A DNA stretch of 64,000 nt from NCBI GenBank assembly GCA_021831785.1, contig JAKBMB010000006.1, positions 62,001 to 126,000 of the forward strand, read 5' to 3'. The notes under the pieces were generated by a model. The model did no database searches, was not told where the DNA came from, and was given only the letters and a program-made list of their open reading frames with translations. This document shows, in pieces, positions 35,372 through 43,676 of this stretch (position 1 is the first letter of the stretch; each line of letters begins with the position of its first letter). This DNA comes from Deltaproteobacteria bacterium. GTDB lineage: Bacteria; Desulfobacterota; Binatia; Binatales; Binataceae. The translations under genes and the position numbers were made by a program.

Positions 35372-37561
35372 ATGAGGATCCGTACGCTTCTCGCTGCGGG
35401 TCTGGGGGCTATAGTTTTGGCGGCGCTCGCGCGTTGCGGTTTTGCGGCTGAGGCTGCGGCGGATGACGGGCGGCTGCTCAGTGCCGAGACCGAACCCGGG
35501 CAATGGATGATGGTGGGGCGCGACTTTTCCGAGCAGCGGTTCAGTCCACTTACGCAGATCAACAAGGAAACCGTAAAGCGCCTGGGGCTTGCCTGGTTCT
35601 TTGCTACCGGCAGTCGGCGCGGCCTCGAGGCTACCCCGGTGGTCGTCGACGGCGTCCTCTATACCACCGGGACCTGGAGCAAGGTCTACGCCCTGGATGC
35701 CGCGAACGGGAAATTGCTGTGGAGCTACGACCCGCAGGTGCCGCGGCGATGGGGGGTTTACGCGTGCTGCGATGTGGTGAACCGCGGCGTCGCGGTGTGG
35801 CAAGGCAAGGTCTATCTAGGCACGCTCGACGGACGCTTGATCGCGCTCGAGGCTGCAACGGGCGAGCCGCTATGGTCGGTCCTTAGCGTGCCGCCGGATC
35901 GACCGTATACCATCACTGCCGCTCCGCGGGTCATCCACGGCAAGGTTATCATTGGCAACGGCGGTGCCGACTACGCCGGTGTACGCGGCTATATCTCCGC
36001 GTATGACGCCAATGACGGACACCTGGTATGGCGCTTTTACACGGTGCCGGCCTCTAAGGCGGAGGCCCAGCCGCCGGTTATGGCTAAGGCTGCTCAAACC
36101 TGGTCGGGCCGGAGCTGGCAGGCGGCAGGCGGTGGAGGCACGGTCTGGGGCGACCTTGCCTATGATCCCAAGCTAAATCTCATCTACTTTGGCACGGGAA
36201 ACCCTTCGCCATGGAATAACCGCATTCGCAACCCTGACGGAAAAGACAATTTGTTCACTGCCTCAATCGTCGCGTTGGACGCCGATAGGGGACAGTATCG
36301 GTGGCATTTTCAGACCACGCCGGATGATGCCTGGGACTACGACGCCGATCAAAATCTTGTGCTTGCCGACCTCGTGATAAACGGGAAGAAGCGCCAGGTG
36401 ATGATGCAGGCGAACAAAAACGGGTTTTTCTACGTTTTGAACAGGGTTACCGGCGACTTCGTCTCCGGCGGCGCTTTTGTCGACCAGAATTGGGCTAAAG
36501 GCCTTGAGCCCGGGACCGGCAGGCCAATCTTGGCCGGCCCTCCGTACGCGAGAAACGGAAAATTCGTAAACCCGTCGCCGCTTGGCGGCCACAACTGGCA
36601 GGCCATGGCGTTCAACCCACAAACGCGTTTGGTCTATATCCCAGCCAACCAGGCCCCTTTTCTTTACCAGGCAGAAAGCGGCTTTCAGCTTGTCCTAGGG
36701 CGCTGGGACACGGGACTTAACCTTGCGGCAGAGGCAGCTCCACCAGGAATCGATCCGCTCCTGCTGCGCGCGATTATCCAGCGGGTTGTGGCCGGACAGC
36801 TAATCGCCTGGGATCCGGTCGAAGAGACCGCACGTTGGCGGGTGCGCCAACCGCTGCCCTGGAACGGGGGCGTCCTTACTACGGCAGCGGGCCTGGTCTT
36901 TGAGGGGACTGCCGATGGCCGCTTTGTCGTTTACGACGCGGAAGACGGCAAGCTGCTTTGGCAACAACATCTCCCAAACGGGATTATCGCCGCCCCGATG
37001 ACCTATGCGATTGGCGATAGGCAGTACGTGGCCGTGATGATGGGATGGGGCGGCTCTTTCGGACTGCTCGCAGGGGAAGCGGCCAGAGTGAACGGAAGAG
37101 ATTACGCCGGCTACCTCCTGGTATACGCGCTTGACGCAGAGGCCGCCTTGCCCGCCCCTGAGCCGAGATTGCGCGGCATACCAGAGCCGCCAAAGATCGA
37201 TGCCGATGATCAGGCGCTGACTAATGGTGATCGATTTTATAACCAACTCTGCGCAGTATGCCACGGCGCAAATGCCATTAGTTCGAGCGCTTTGCCGGAT
37301 TTGCGTTACATGGATATGGATACTCATCGACAGTTCGACCGAATTGTTCTTGCAGGCGCGCTTAGCGAGCGCGGAATGGCGAGTTTCGCGGCTCTGCTCA
37401 CTCCCGAGCAGGTTAAGGATATACACGCGTACCTGGTAAGGCGGGCGCAGGCCACGCGCGACGCAAAGCTCGAATCCGAACGCTGGGCAGGAATCAAGAT
37501 GTTTTTTTACGGGCTAATCGCTCCGCTCCTCAATTGGCTCCAGGGGCTCAAGTTCAGCTAA
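35372..37561 (+). CDS. Quinohaemoprotein (PQQ plus haem c) alcohol dehydrogenase
   Basis: 729 residues: signal peptide (about 1-27), eight-bladed PQQ propeller, C-terminal cytochrome c with CAVCH at 627-631. Adjacent cysteines 132-133 give the vicinal disulphide over PQQ. The catalytic base is Asp322 in DDAWDYDADQN; a second Asp at 324 (+2) is the residue that coordinates lanthanides in XoxF and PedH and is Ala or Ser in calcium enzymes. The metal-ligand Glu of GGAEYG is Asp200 here (GGADYAGVRG, with one extra residue). It oxidises alcohols in the periplasm and passes electrons through its haem. Lanthanide use is inference. Confidence 0.92.
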   Translation: MRIRTLLAAGLGAIVLAALARCGFAAEAAADDGRLLSAETEPGQWMMVGRDFSEQRFSPLTQINKETVKRLGLAWFFATGSRRGLEATPVVVDGVLYTTGTWSKVYALDAANGKLLWSYDPQVPRRWGVYACCDVVNRGVAVWQGKVYLGTLDGRLIALEAATGEPLWSVLSVPPDRPYTITAAPRVIHGKVIIGNGGADYAGVRGYISAYDANDGHLVWRFYTVPASKAEAQPPVMAKAAQTWSGRSWQAAGGGGTVWGDLAYDPKLNLIYFGTGNPSPWNNRIRNPDGKDNLFTASIVALDADRGQYRWHFQTTPDDAWDYDADQNLVLADLVINGKKRQVMMQANKNGFFYVLNRVTGDFVSGGAFVDQNWAKGLEPGTGRPILAGPPYARNGKFVNPSPLGGHNWQAMAFNPQTRLVYIPANQAPFLYQAESGFQLVLGRWDTGLNLAAEAAPPGIDPLLLRAIIQRVVAGQLIAWDPVEETARWRVRQPLPWNGGVLTTAAGLVFEGTADGRFVVYDAEDGKLLWQQHLPNGIIAAPMTYAIGDRQYVAVMMGWGGSFGLLAGEAARVNGRDYAGYLLVYALDAEAALPAPEPRLRGIPEPPKIDADDQALTNGDRFYNQLCAVCHGANAISSSALPDLRYMDMDTHRQFDRIVLAGALSERGMASFAALLTPEQVKDIHAYLVRRAQATRDAKLESERWAGIKMFFYGLIAPLLNWLQGLKFS

Positions 37562-37593
37562 AAAGGATTTACTGCAACCTCGTGCGGGCCGGT

Positions 37594-37963
37594 ATGCCGA
37601 CGGTGCAAGCCGGCGAGAAACTCGCGCGAAAGTTCCGCGACATCGCCTGGCGGACGCATCAGCGCGAGCGCGTCGCCTCCGCGCTCGCTCCGCACCGCCA
37701 GCCGCTGGGTTTGAATTCGCTGTTTCCGTTCCCCAGGCACGTCCTGCGCAAGGGATTCGCGGCGGCCGGGCAGGAGTCGATGTGGTGGAATTGGGAGAGC
37801 GCTGGCCCGATCTGGAGGGTGGAATTCGCGACGGAACGCCGGCGGCATGGCCGGTGGGGTCTGAAGCCGGTCGCGGTGTTCCGCTTCCTCAGCGAGGATT
37901 GGTCGCCCTGGGTCGCGCTCGCGCGGATGCGCGAGCGGTGGCCGCGGCTCAACGATGTTTTCT
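37594..37963 (+). pseudogene. Unknown gene fragment
   Basis: The reading frame has protein-like composition (RERVASALAPHRQPLG, WWNWESAGPIWRVEF, FRFLSEDWSPWVALARMRE, with many Trp) but stops making sense near 37960, where the antisense PIN-like tail begins. It has no family name that I know. It overlaps nothing upstream if the ATG at 37594 is used. A truncated accessory gene is the simplest reading. Confidence 0.3.
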
Positions 37964-38359
37964 TTGCAAATCTGCTAGAAACTTATCCAAGTGAAGAACT
38001 CCGAAGCCGTTTTCCATTGGAACCGAGGAAAGCCGGTTACAAAGTCGAGAATCGTTTGTTACGAAAATCTCGGCCGTGGACGCCGCTATCACGTGTCGTA
38101 CGTCGGCGGCGGCGAACGGCGTGGCTGGACCGCAGACGACGGCGCCGCCTGGAAGCAAGGCGATACCGGCCTCCTCGAGAGCCGATCGAATAGCGGCTAG
38201 ATTGGCCCGAAGGGGTTTGCGCTCGGCACGTTCAAAGTGAGCGACAGTGAGCCTCGATACGCCGGCTCGGCGGGCCAATTGGGCTTGGGTGATGTCTAAC
38301 AGAGCACGAGCTGCTCGGCACGTTTCGGGGGTCGAAAGATCGTTATGGTCAGGCCGCAT
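37949..38359 (-). CDS. XRE-type HTH regulator fused to a PIN-domain tail
   Basis: About 136 residues. The first 80 form an XRE helix-turn-helix (ARALLDITQAQLARRAGVSR, LTVAHFERAERKP, IRSALEEAGIALLPGG) like solo Xre regulators. The last 50 (DVRHVIAASTAEIFVTNDSR, then LHLDKFLADLQ) look like the C-terminal end of a PIN ribonuclease, with TND-SRL as the late acidic motif; the PIN N-terminus and its first acidic residues are missing. It may be a chimera left by a deletion between an Xre gene and a PIN toxin gene. The ATG at 38359 abuts a palindrome, so the message may be nearly leaderless. Confidence 0.6.
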   Translation of the reverse strand: MRPDHNDLSTPETCRAARALLDITQAQLARRAGVSRLTVAHFERAERKPLRANLAAIRSALEEAGIALLPGGAVVCGPATPFAAADVRHVIAASTAEIFVTNDSRLCNRLSSVPMENGFGVLHLDKFLADLQRKHR

Positions 38360-38378
38360 CTTATACAATACGTATAAG
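38360..38378 (-). promoter_or_regulatory. Palindromic operator before the XRE gene
   Basis: CTTATAC-AATAC-GTATAAG is a perfect inverted repeat with 7-base arms and a 5-base spacer, directly in front of the ATG of the XRE gene. XRE regulators commonly bind such sites for autoregulation. AT-rich sequence behind it could carry the promoter. Confidence 0.55.
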
Positions 38379-38790
38379 GTTGTAAAAAATATCAATAGAA
38401 CCTGCTCAGCCCTGACCTTTCGGTGGAATCGACGCATCAGTCATCCGCGAATTTATCTGTTCCGGCGAGGAGCCGGATTGCGAGGTGCTTCGCCAAGGGG
38501 ATCAGCGCAACGAAGATTCCCTTGGTCAAGGCAAAGTGATTCGGCGTAGAGACCCTGGCCCGCGCCTGAGCCGGGAGCTTTGGCTCCTGGGCGCGCCACA
38601 GACGATGCCTTTGCCGCGCTGATTTGATGGCTGGCCGAGCTGGTGCGCCTGACACTCTCGCTTCGCCGCGCTCTTTGGTCTTCTTCGGCCAAAGACGCCC
38701 TGAATCGGCGCGATTTGGGTCGCCAGGCTTCTTCGATACTATGATTTTGGAAGGTTCAGGAGAAAATAACCACGGAGGTAATCGCGAACC
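38379..38790. other. Gap between the XRE gene and usp
   Basis: No gene that I can support. Long antisense frames exist here but have no recognisable domain. A GGAGGT ribosome site for the downstream usp gene lies at about 38775-38780. Confidence 0.35.
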
Positions 38791-39249
38791 ATGGCATTTC
38801 CCTACCGCAAGATTTTGTGTCCCATCGATTTCGATGACAACTCGCTTGGGGCGCTGGATAAGGCGATTGAAATCGCCCTTCACTTCGGTGCGACTGTAGC
38901 CTTGGTGCATGCCGTCCCGCTCGTGGTGCAATTCGGAGACGTCCCGATTCCTGTTGACCTCTACGAGGATCGAGAGAAGGCGGCCAGGGTAAAGTTGGCC
39001 GAGATTGCAGCACAGAAGCTTGCCGGCGTCGAGCACGAATCTATCGTGTATACCGGAGACGTGGCCGCCAGCATCCTTCAAGCGGTGGATAAGTTTAATC
39101 CCGACCTGCTCGTGATGGCGACCCACGGCCGTACGGGATTGGCGCGCCTGTTCCTCGGCAGCGTTGCTGAAGGCGTGGTGCGCAAAGCAAGCTGCCCGGT
39201 GTTGACGGTTCACGGCGCATCGCCGCAGGAACAGTCCAAGAAAAGCTAG
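38791..39249 (+). CDS. Universal stress protein (UspA family)
   Basis: 152 residues, single Usp domain. FPYRKILCPIDFDDNSLGAL starts the fold, and the ATP-binding motif G-x2-G-x9-G-S/T is present as HGRTGLARLFLGS. It is expected to bind ATP and aid survival in growth arrest. A good ribosome site stands before the ATG. It is a single gene between the XRE gene and the MFS carrier. Confidence 0.92.
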   Translation: MAFPYRKILCPIDFDDNSLGALDKAIEIALHFGATVALVHAVPLVVQFGDVPIPVDLYEDREKAARVKLAEIAAQKLAGVEHESIVYTGDVAASILQAVDKFNPDLLVMATHGRTGLARLFLGSVAEGVVRKASCPVLTVHGASPQEQSKKS

Positions 39250-39333
39250 GAAGTTACACGACGAGCTTTCACCAGCATTGAACGGGACGCCCCGCGCAAG
39301 GGGCCGGATAGAGCAAGATCGTTTCTCCCGCGG

Positions 39334-40563
39334 GTGCGCTTTGTGAAGAGCAGCGAACGGAAGGGCTGGCTAATCGTTGCCAGTCTGTTTATCACGCTTT
39401 TCATCGTTTTTGGCGCGGGTTACGACGCATCCGGTGTGTTCTTTGTCCCGATGATCAGAGATTTAAGCTGGAGCAGGACGCGGCTTTCTTCGCTCCAGAC
39501 CGCGCTCGCCCTTACCGCCGGGATCACCGCACCGGCTGTGGGATGGCTGATTGACCGAATCGAAGCCCGGGCCGTGGTGTCGGTCGGGGTCGCTCTTTGC
39601 GGCGCGGCGTTCCTGCTTGCCAGCCAAGCGAATTCTTTCAGGCTCATGGCCGCTGCCTACGTCGTGCTCGGCGCGGGAATTTCGGCGGCGACATTGCTTC
39701 CCTGCTCGCTGGTGATCGCCAACTGGTTCGGCGATCGGCGCGGAACGGCGCTGGGCATCACGATGGCCGGTACGTCGCTTGGAGGCATGGTGATGACGTT
39801 GGTGGCCGCGCGGGTTATCGCAGCTGCGGGTTGGCGCGCGGCTTTCGTTGCGCTGGCGTTGCCGATGTTCTTGGTCGCCCTGCCTCTGGTCGTGGGAACA
39901 GTTGCTACGCGACCGCCGGGGGAAAAGAACCCCAACGCCTCGGACGCGGCGTTGACCGTGCCGGGCCTGGACATCGGCCAAGCTCTGCGGGCGCGCTCAT
40001 TCTGGATGATCGCCTCGGCCCAATTCTGCTATTCCTTTGCGAGTGCCGGCGCAACTGTGCATACTGTCCCCTGCCTCATAACGATGGGCTATCGCCCCGA
40101 GCGCGCGGCCCAGGTCATGAGCGTGATTTTCGGCCTCGCGTCGTTGGGCAAACCTATCGTCGGATACGCCGCGGACTACCTGAGCGGGCGCAGCGTCCTT
40201 GCGATAAGTCTTGCGCTGGCGGCGCTCGGCCAGTTTCTATTGTTGGGCGCGCGAAGTGCTGCGATGCTTGGAGCCTATGCGCTGATTTACGGACCTATGA
40301 GTGGAGCACCCTTGGCGCTGATTCCGATGCTGATCGCGGACTCGCTGGGACTCAAACGCTTTGGTTCGGTTAGCGGCCTCACCGGGCTGTTCATGACAGC
40401 CGGCGCCGCGAGCGGTCCGTTGGTTGCCGGCTGGATTTTCGACCAAGGTCTCGGTTATGCGGTCGCCTATACGTTGTTTGTCGGGGCGCTGGCGGCGGGA
40501 GCGATAGCCGCTACGCTGTCCTCGCCGCTCATCGAGGACGAAACCTCCTCCAGCCGCGCGTAA
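39334..40563 (+). CDS. MFS transporter (monocarboxylate/oxalate-formate-like)
   Basis: 409 residues with twelve hydrophobic segments. The loop 2-3 motif is seen as GWLIDRIEARAVV and the repeat in the second half as GYAADYLSGRSVL. ANWFGDRRGTALGITMAGTSLGG resembles MCP/OFA-type carriers for monocarboxylates. GTG start at 39334 (a second GTG three codons on is possible). It could export or import small organic acids, which would fit the alcohol/aldehyde oxidation genes nearby; that link is inference. Confidence 0.85.
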   Translation: MRFVKSSERKGWLIVASLFITLFIVFGAGYDASGVFFVPMIRDLSWSRTRLSSLQTALALTAGITAPAVGWLIDRIEARAVVSVGVALCGAAFLLASQANSFRLMAAAYVVLGAGISAATLLPCSLVIANWFGDRRGTALGITMAGTSLGGMVMTLVAARVIAAAGWRAAFVALALPMFLVALPLVVGTVATRPPGEKNPNASDAALTVPGLDIGQALRARSFWMIASAQFCYSFASAGATVHTVPCLITMGYRPERAAQVMSVIFGLASLGKPIVGYAADYLSGRSVLAISLALAALGQFLLLGARSAAMLGAYALIYGPMSGAPLALIPMLIADSLGLKRFGSVSGLTGLFMTAGAASGPLVAGWIFDQGLGYAVAYTLFVGALAAGAIAATLSSPLIEDETSSSRA

Positions 40564-41072
40564 CCGCGGCGGGCGGCGCCGGTATGTCAGCGGTTCTTCC
40601 GTGCGGCAGCCGGTTTGGAGCGGTGCCGCGGACTGACGAAATGAAGCGAGCTGCGGCCACTCGATCCGTCGGCGAACTCGACCAGCAACTCGCGACGGCG
40701 ACCGTTCTCGATTCTGCGCAAAGCTCGCGCTACCCCGCCGCAGCGAAGCCGGCTCTGCCGACCATCGGCCGGCCTTAGACAGTCACCACCGTCTTCCCGG
40801 CATGAGTCGATCGCGCTGCGCTCGCCGTTGGTCCTGCCGAGGTCCTTATCCGTAAGCGCCGGCGATTTCCTTCCGCGCATCAGACACGCGAAACCAGGTG
40901 CTGGGCGTGGTCTCAATCGAGACCTCGCGCACGCGCGAAGCTGGTCTTTTCGATACAAAGGCATGTTGCCAAAAGCGCCACATTTGCGAAGCTTCTCCGT
41001 CAACGCGCCGCGGACTCCAAGGCGTTCGGTGTGGCGCGAATTTTGCGGCTTCCTAGGGGGATGGGCGTTTTC
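40564..41072. other. Gap before the toxin-antitoxin pair
   Basis: No confident gene. On the minus strand a frame at 40587-40780 reads ENGRRRELLVEFADGS, which looks protein-like, but the frame around it does not. It may be a relic. The promoter of the toxin-antitoxin pair should lie near its right end. Confidence 0.3.
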
Positions 41073-41417
41073 ATGGCCGAGGCGCGAAATGACAGGCGCA
41101 AACCGCGCCGGCACGCTGCGGATGTCAGCGAGAGTGCCATCGCCTTTTCGCCCTGCGCGGTTAGGCAGTTTCGCGCGCTATTACCTCAACAGCGTGTGCG
41201 ACTCAAGAAGTTGCTGACGAACCCGGTTCGTAAAGATGAGACCTCGGCGGACACGTGGTTCAGGCTGCAGAGAGCCTCGGAGTTTAGAGATTTTGAGGTC
41301 CGAATTGAGGATCTACGGGTTTTCTGCCGCGCCGTAAAACGCCAACTCCGCGTTGTGCTCCTCGGCAGCAAACGTGGCCAATGGCTGCTGATTAGCGGCG
41401 TGAAACTGACCCTATGA
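41073..41417 (+). CDS. RelE/ParE-like toxin
   Basis: About 114 residues. The middle (AVRQFRALLPQQRVRLKKLL) and the end (FRLQRASEFRDFEVRIEDLR, then VFCRAVKRQLRVVLLGSKR) follow the RelE/HigB fold: two helices, then a beta sheet with conserved Arg. AGGGGG at 41055-41060 sits 12 bases before the chosen ATG; the ATG at 41061 is an alternative. Its stop overlaps the antitoxin start as ATGA. The expected action is cleavage of ribosome-bound mRNA. Confidence 0.6.
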   Translation: MAEARNDRRKPRRHAADVSESAIAFSPCAVRQFRALLPQQRVRLKKLLTNPVRKDETSADTWFRLQRASEFRDFEVRIEDLRVFCRAVKRQLRVVLLGSKRGQWLLISGVKLTL

Positions 41418-41710
41418 GAATCGACAGTATCCGGGCCGTCAAGACCCATTTCAACAAGGTTGTAAGCCGGCTCGCCAAGGAAGGGCCGCTCATAATCACC
41501 AAGAACGGGCGCGCCTGCGCCCTGCTCATGCCTGTAACCGAGGAAACCGATCTCGAAGTTGTGGCCCTCTCTCAAAATAAGCGCTTCTGGCGGCTCTACG
41601 ACAGGGCGTTGGCGCAAGCCGAAGAACATGGTTGGACGCCCTTGAGAAAACTCGGCAAGGCCAGGCGCCGACGCCGTGGAAGCCAACCCGAAGCCGGCCA
41701 GCCGGGCTGA
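41414..41710 (+). CDS. Phd/YefM-family antitoxin
   Basis: 98 residues. SIRAVKTHFNKVVSRLAKEG and PLIITKNGRACALLMPV match the Phd/YefM DNA-binding fold; the C-terminal half (RFWRLYDRALAQAEEHGWTP) would wrap the toxin. The tail is Arg-rich. Toxin gene first, antitoxin second is the reverse of most relBE/phd-doc pairs but is known for higBA. Confidence 0.72.
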   Translation: MRIDSIRAVKTHFNKVVSRLAKEGPLIITKNGRACALLMPVTEETDLEVVALSQNKRFWRLYDRALAQAEEHGWTPLRKLGKARRRRRGSQPEAGQPG

Positions 41711-41734
41711 GAGACGGGTGGTGAGCGGAAAGTG

Positions 41735-42736
41735 ATGCGGCCACGGCGTCATCTGATTTTGAGCGTAGCGGTAACAGCGTTGCTGGCGGGAGTGGGCGTG
41801 GCGGCGCTGGGGCAGCCATCCTGGGTGCTCAGTCTTTTCGAAAGACGCGAGCGCCGGTCTCTGGTGGTTTCAGGCAACATCGAGGCGCACGAGAGCGTGC
41901 TCAGCTTCAAAGACATTCAGTCGCGTATCACCGTGCTTCCGTTCGATGAAGGCCAGTGGGTCGAGAAAGGAACCGTGCTGGCGCGCGTAGATGACGCGGA
42001 CTACCGCCAGCAGGTGGTGATAGCCGCGCAAACTCTACAAGTCCAGCAGCGGCAACTCGCTGCGGCCGTGCGCAACCTGGAGGCGGCCGAACGGACGGTC
42101 GCCAGCGACCAGGCCGACCTTGCGCAGAAGACGGTGGATTTTCGCCGCGACCAGGAACTCTGGAAACACGGAGTTATCCCTGCCCAGACCCGCGACCTCG
42201 CCGAAACCGCCCTCAAGCAATCTCGCGCGAACTACCTGCGCGACAAGGCCCTGCAAGCCGCAGCCAAGGCAAACGTCGCGGTCGCCCGCGCGAACGTCAA
42301 GAACGCGCAAGATAACCTGAGGCTGGAGCAGATCATCTTGGGTTATACGACGCTGTACGCGCCGTTCTCGGGCGTTATCTTGGTGCGAAATGCCGAACTG
42401 GGGGAAAACATGCAACCCGGGACGCCGGTATTCACCTTGGCTGACCTCGACCACGTGTGGCTGCGCGCTTATATCAACGAAACCGACATTGGTCGAGTGC
42501 GATTCGGTCAGGCTGCGCTGATCACGACGGATAGCTATCCCGGGCATAAGTACGCCGGCCGCATTTCGATGATCTCGGAAAACGCCGAGTTCACTCCCAA
42601 GAGCGTCGAGACCCACGCCGAACGCGTGACTCTCGTCTACCGAATCAGGATCGACATCGACAATCCGACCCATGAGCTAAAGCCCGGCATGCCGGCCGAC
42701 GCCGCTATCGAGCTCAAGCCCGCAGGCTCGCAATGA
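41735..42736 (+). CDS. HlyD-family periplasmic adaptor (YbhG-like)
   Basis: About 333 residues. One N-terminal helix (12-30), then VSGNIEAHESVLSFKDIQSRI, a split biotinyl-lipoyl domain, a coiled coil (about 95-185, rich in Ala/Gln/Lys) and a beta-barrel region ending with FTPKSVETHAERVTLVYRI. It links the inner-membrane ABC exporter to an outer-membrane channel. It starts the five-gene operon and overlaps the first ATPase gene as ATGA. Confidence 0.9.
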   Translation: MRPRRHLILSVAVTALLAGVGVAALGQPSWVLSLFERRERRSLVVSGNIEAHESVLSFKDIQSRITVLPFDEGQWVEKGTVLARVDDADYRQQVVIAAQTLQVQQRQLAAAVRNLEAAERTVASDQADLAQKTVDFRRDQELWKHGVIPAQTRDLAETALKQSRANYLRDKALQAAAKANVAVARANVKNAQDNLRLEQIILGYTTLYAPFSGVILVRNAELGENMQPGTPVFTLADLDHVWLRAYINETDIGRVRFGQAALITTDSYPGHKYAGRISMISENAEFTPKSVETHAERVTLVYRIRIDIDNPTHELKPGMPADAAIELKPAGSQ

Positions 42737-43674
42737 ACGATGCCGTTGTGAAGGTCGACAGATTGACCAAGCATTTTGCGGGCAGGCCGGTCGTTGAGGA
42801 CCTCAGCTTTGCCGTTCGGCGCGGAGAGATCCTCGGCCTGGTCGGCCCGGACGGGGCCGGCAAGACAACGACCCTGCGCATTCTTGCGGGCGTGCTGCCG
42901 GCGGATTCGGGTGCCGCGCGAGTCGCCGATCAGGATGTCATACGCGATCCCGAGGCGGTGAAGAGCCGCATCAGCTACATGGCGCAGCGCTTCGGGCTCT
43001 ACGAAGACCTTACGGTCGATGAGAACATTCGCTTCTACGCGGAACTGTTCGAGGTAGCCGCCGCCGTGCGAGAACAACGGGCGCGCGAGCTGCTCGCGGC
43101 CTGCGGCATGACACCGTTTCAGCGCCGGCTTGCGGGCCAATTGTCGGGCGGCATGAAGCGCAAATTGGGTCTGGTCTGCGCGTTAATCCATACGCCGCAG
43201 ATTCTGTTGTTGGACGAGCCGACGACCGGAGTCGATCCGGTATCGCGCCGCGAGCTCTGGAGCATTCTCTATTCGCTGGTCTTCCAGGGGGTGACGGTGC
43301 TGATCTCGACCGCTTACTTTGATGAAGCCGAACGCTGCCATCGGCTGCTGCTCCTCCATCGCGGACGCCTGCTTTTCTGCGGCACGCCGGCCGAGCTCAA
43401 GGGCAAGCTGCCGGGAGCGGTGCTTTCGCTAGCCTCGAGCGAGCCGCGACGGCTTCGCGCGGCGCTAGCCGGAGCCGACGGTGTGCTGAGCGCGATGGCG
43501 ATGGGAGACGCGCTTCACGTCGTGGTGGACGACCCGGCGCGGCGCATTCCTGAATTACGCGAGCAGCTTGGGGCCGCCGGGTTAGGGTTTGGCGATATTA
43601 CAACGATGGGGGCAACCGTCGAAGACGTGTTCGCCTATATGGTATCGCGCCAAGAGGCCGAGCGAGGACGCTAA
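42733..43674 (+). CDS. ABC exporter ATPase, first of two (YbhF N-half-like)
   Basis: 313 residues. Walker A GPDGAGKTTT, signature LSGGMKRKLGL, Walker B ILLLDEPTTGVDP. The C-terminal 90 residues form the regulatory region typical of drug/ABC-2 exporters. In E. coli YbhF two such domains are fused; here they are separate neighbours, two bases apart. Confidence 0.93.
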   Translation: MNDAVVKVDRLTKHFAGRPVVEDLSFAVRRGEILGLVGPDGAGKTTTLRILAGVLPADSGAARVADQDVIRDPEAVKSRISYMAQRFGLYEDLTVDENIRFYAELFEVAAAVREQRARELLAACGMTPFQRRLAGQLSGGMKRKLGLVCALIHTPQILLLDEPTTGVDPVSRRELWSILYSLVFQGVTVLISTAYFDEAERCHRLLLLHRGRLLFCGTPAELKGKLPGAVLSLASSEPRRLRAALAGADGVLSAMAMGDALHVVVDDPARRIPELREQLGAAGLGFGDITTMGATVEDVFAYMVSRQEAERGR

Positions 43675-43676
43675 GC

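Noticed and set aside
38437-39213. A 258-codon minus-strand frame opposite usp
   Set aside because: The Usp motif on the plus strand is unmistakable, and the opposite frame has no domain.
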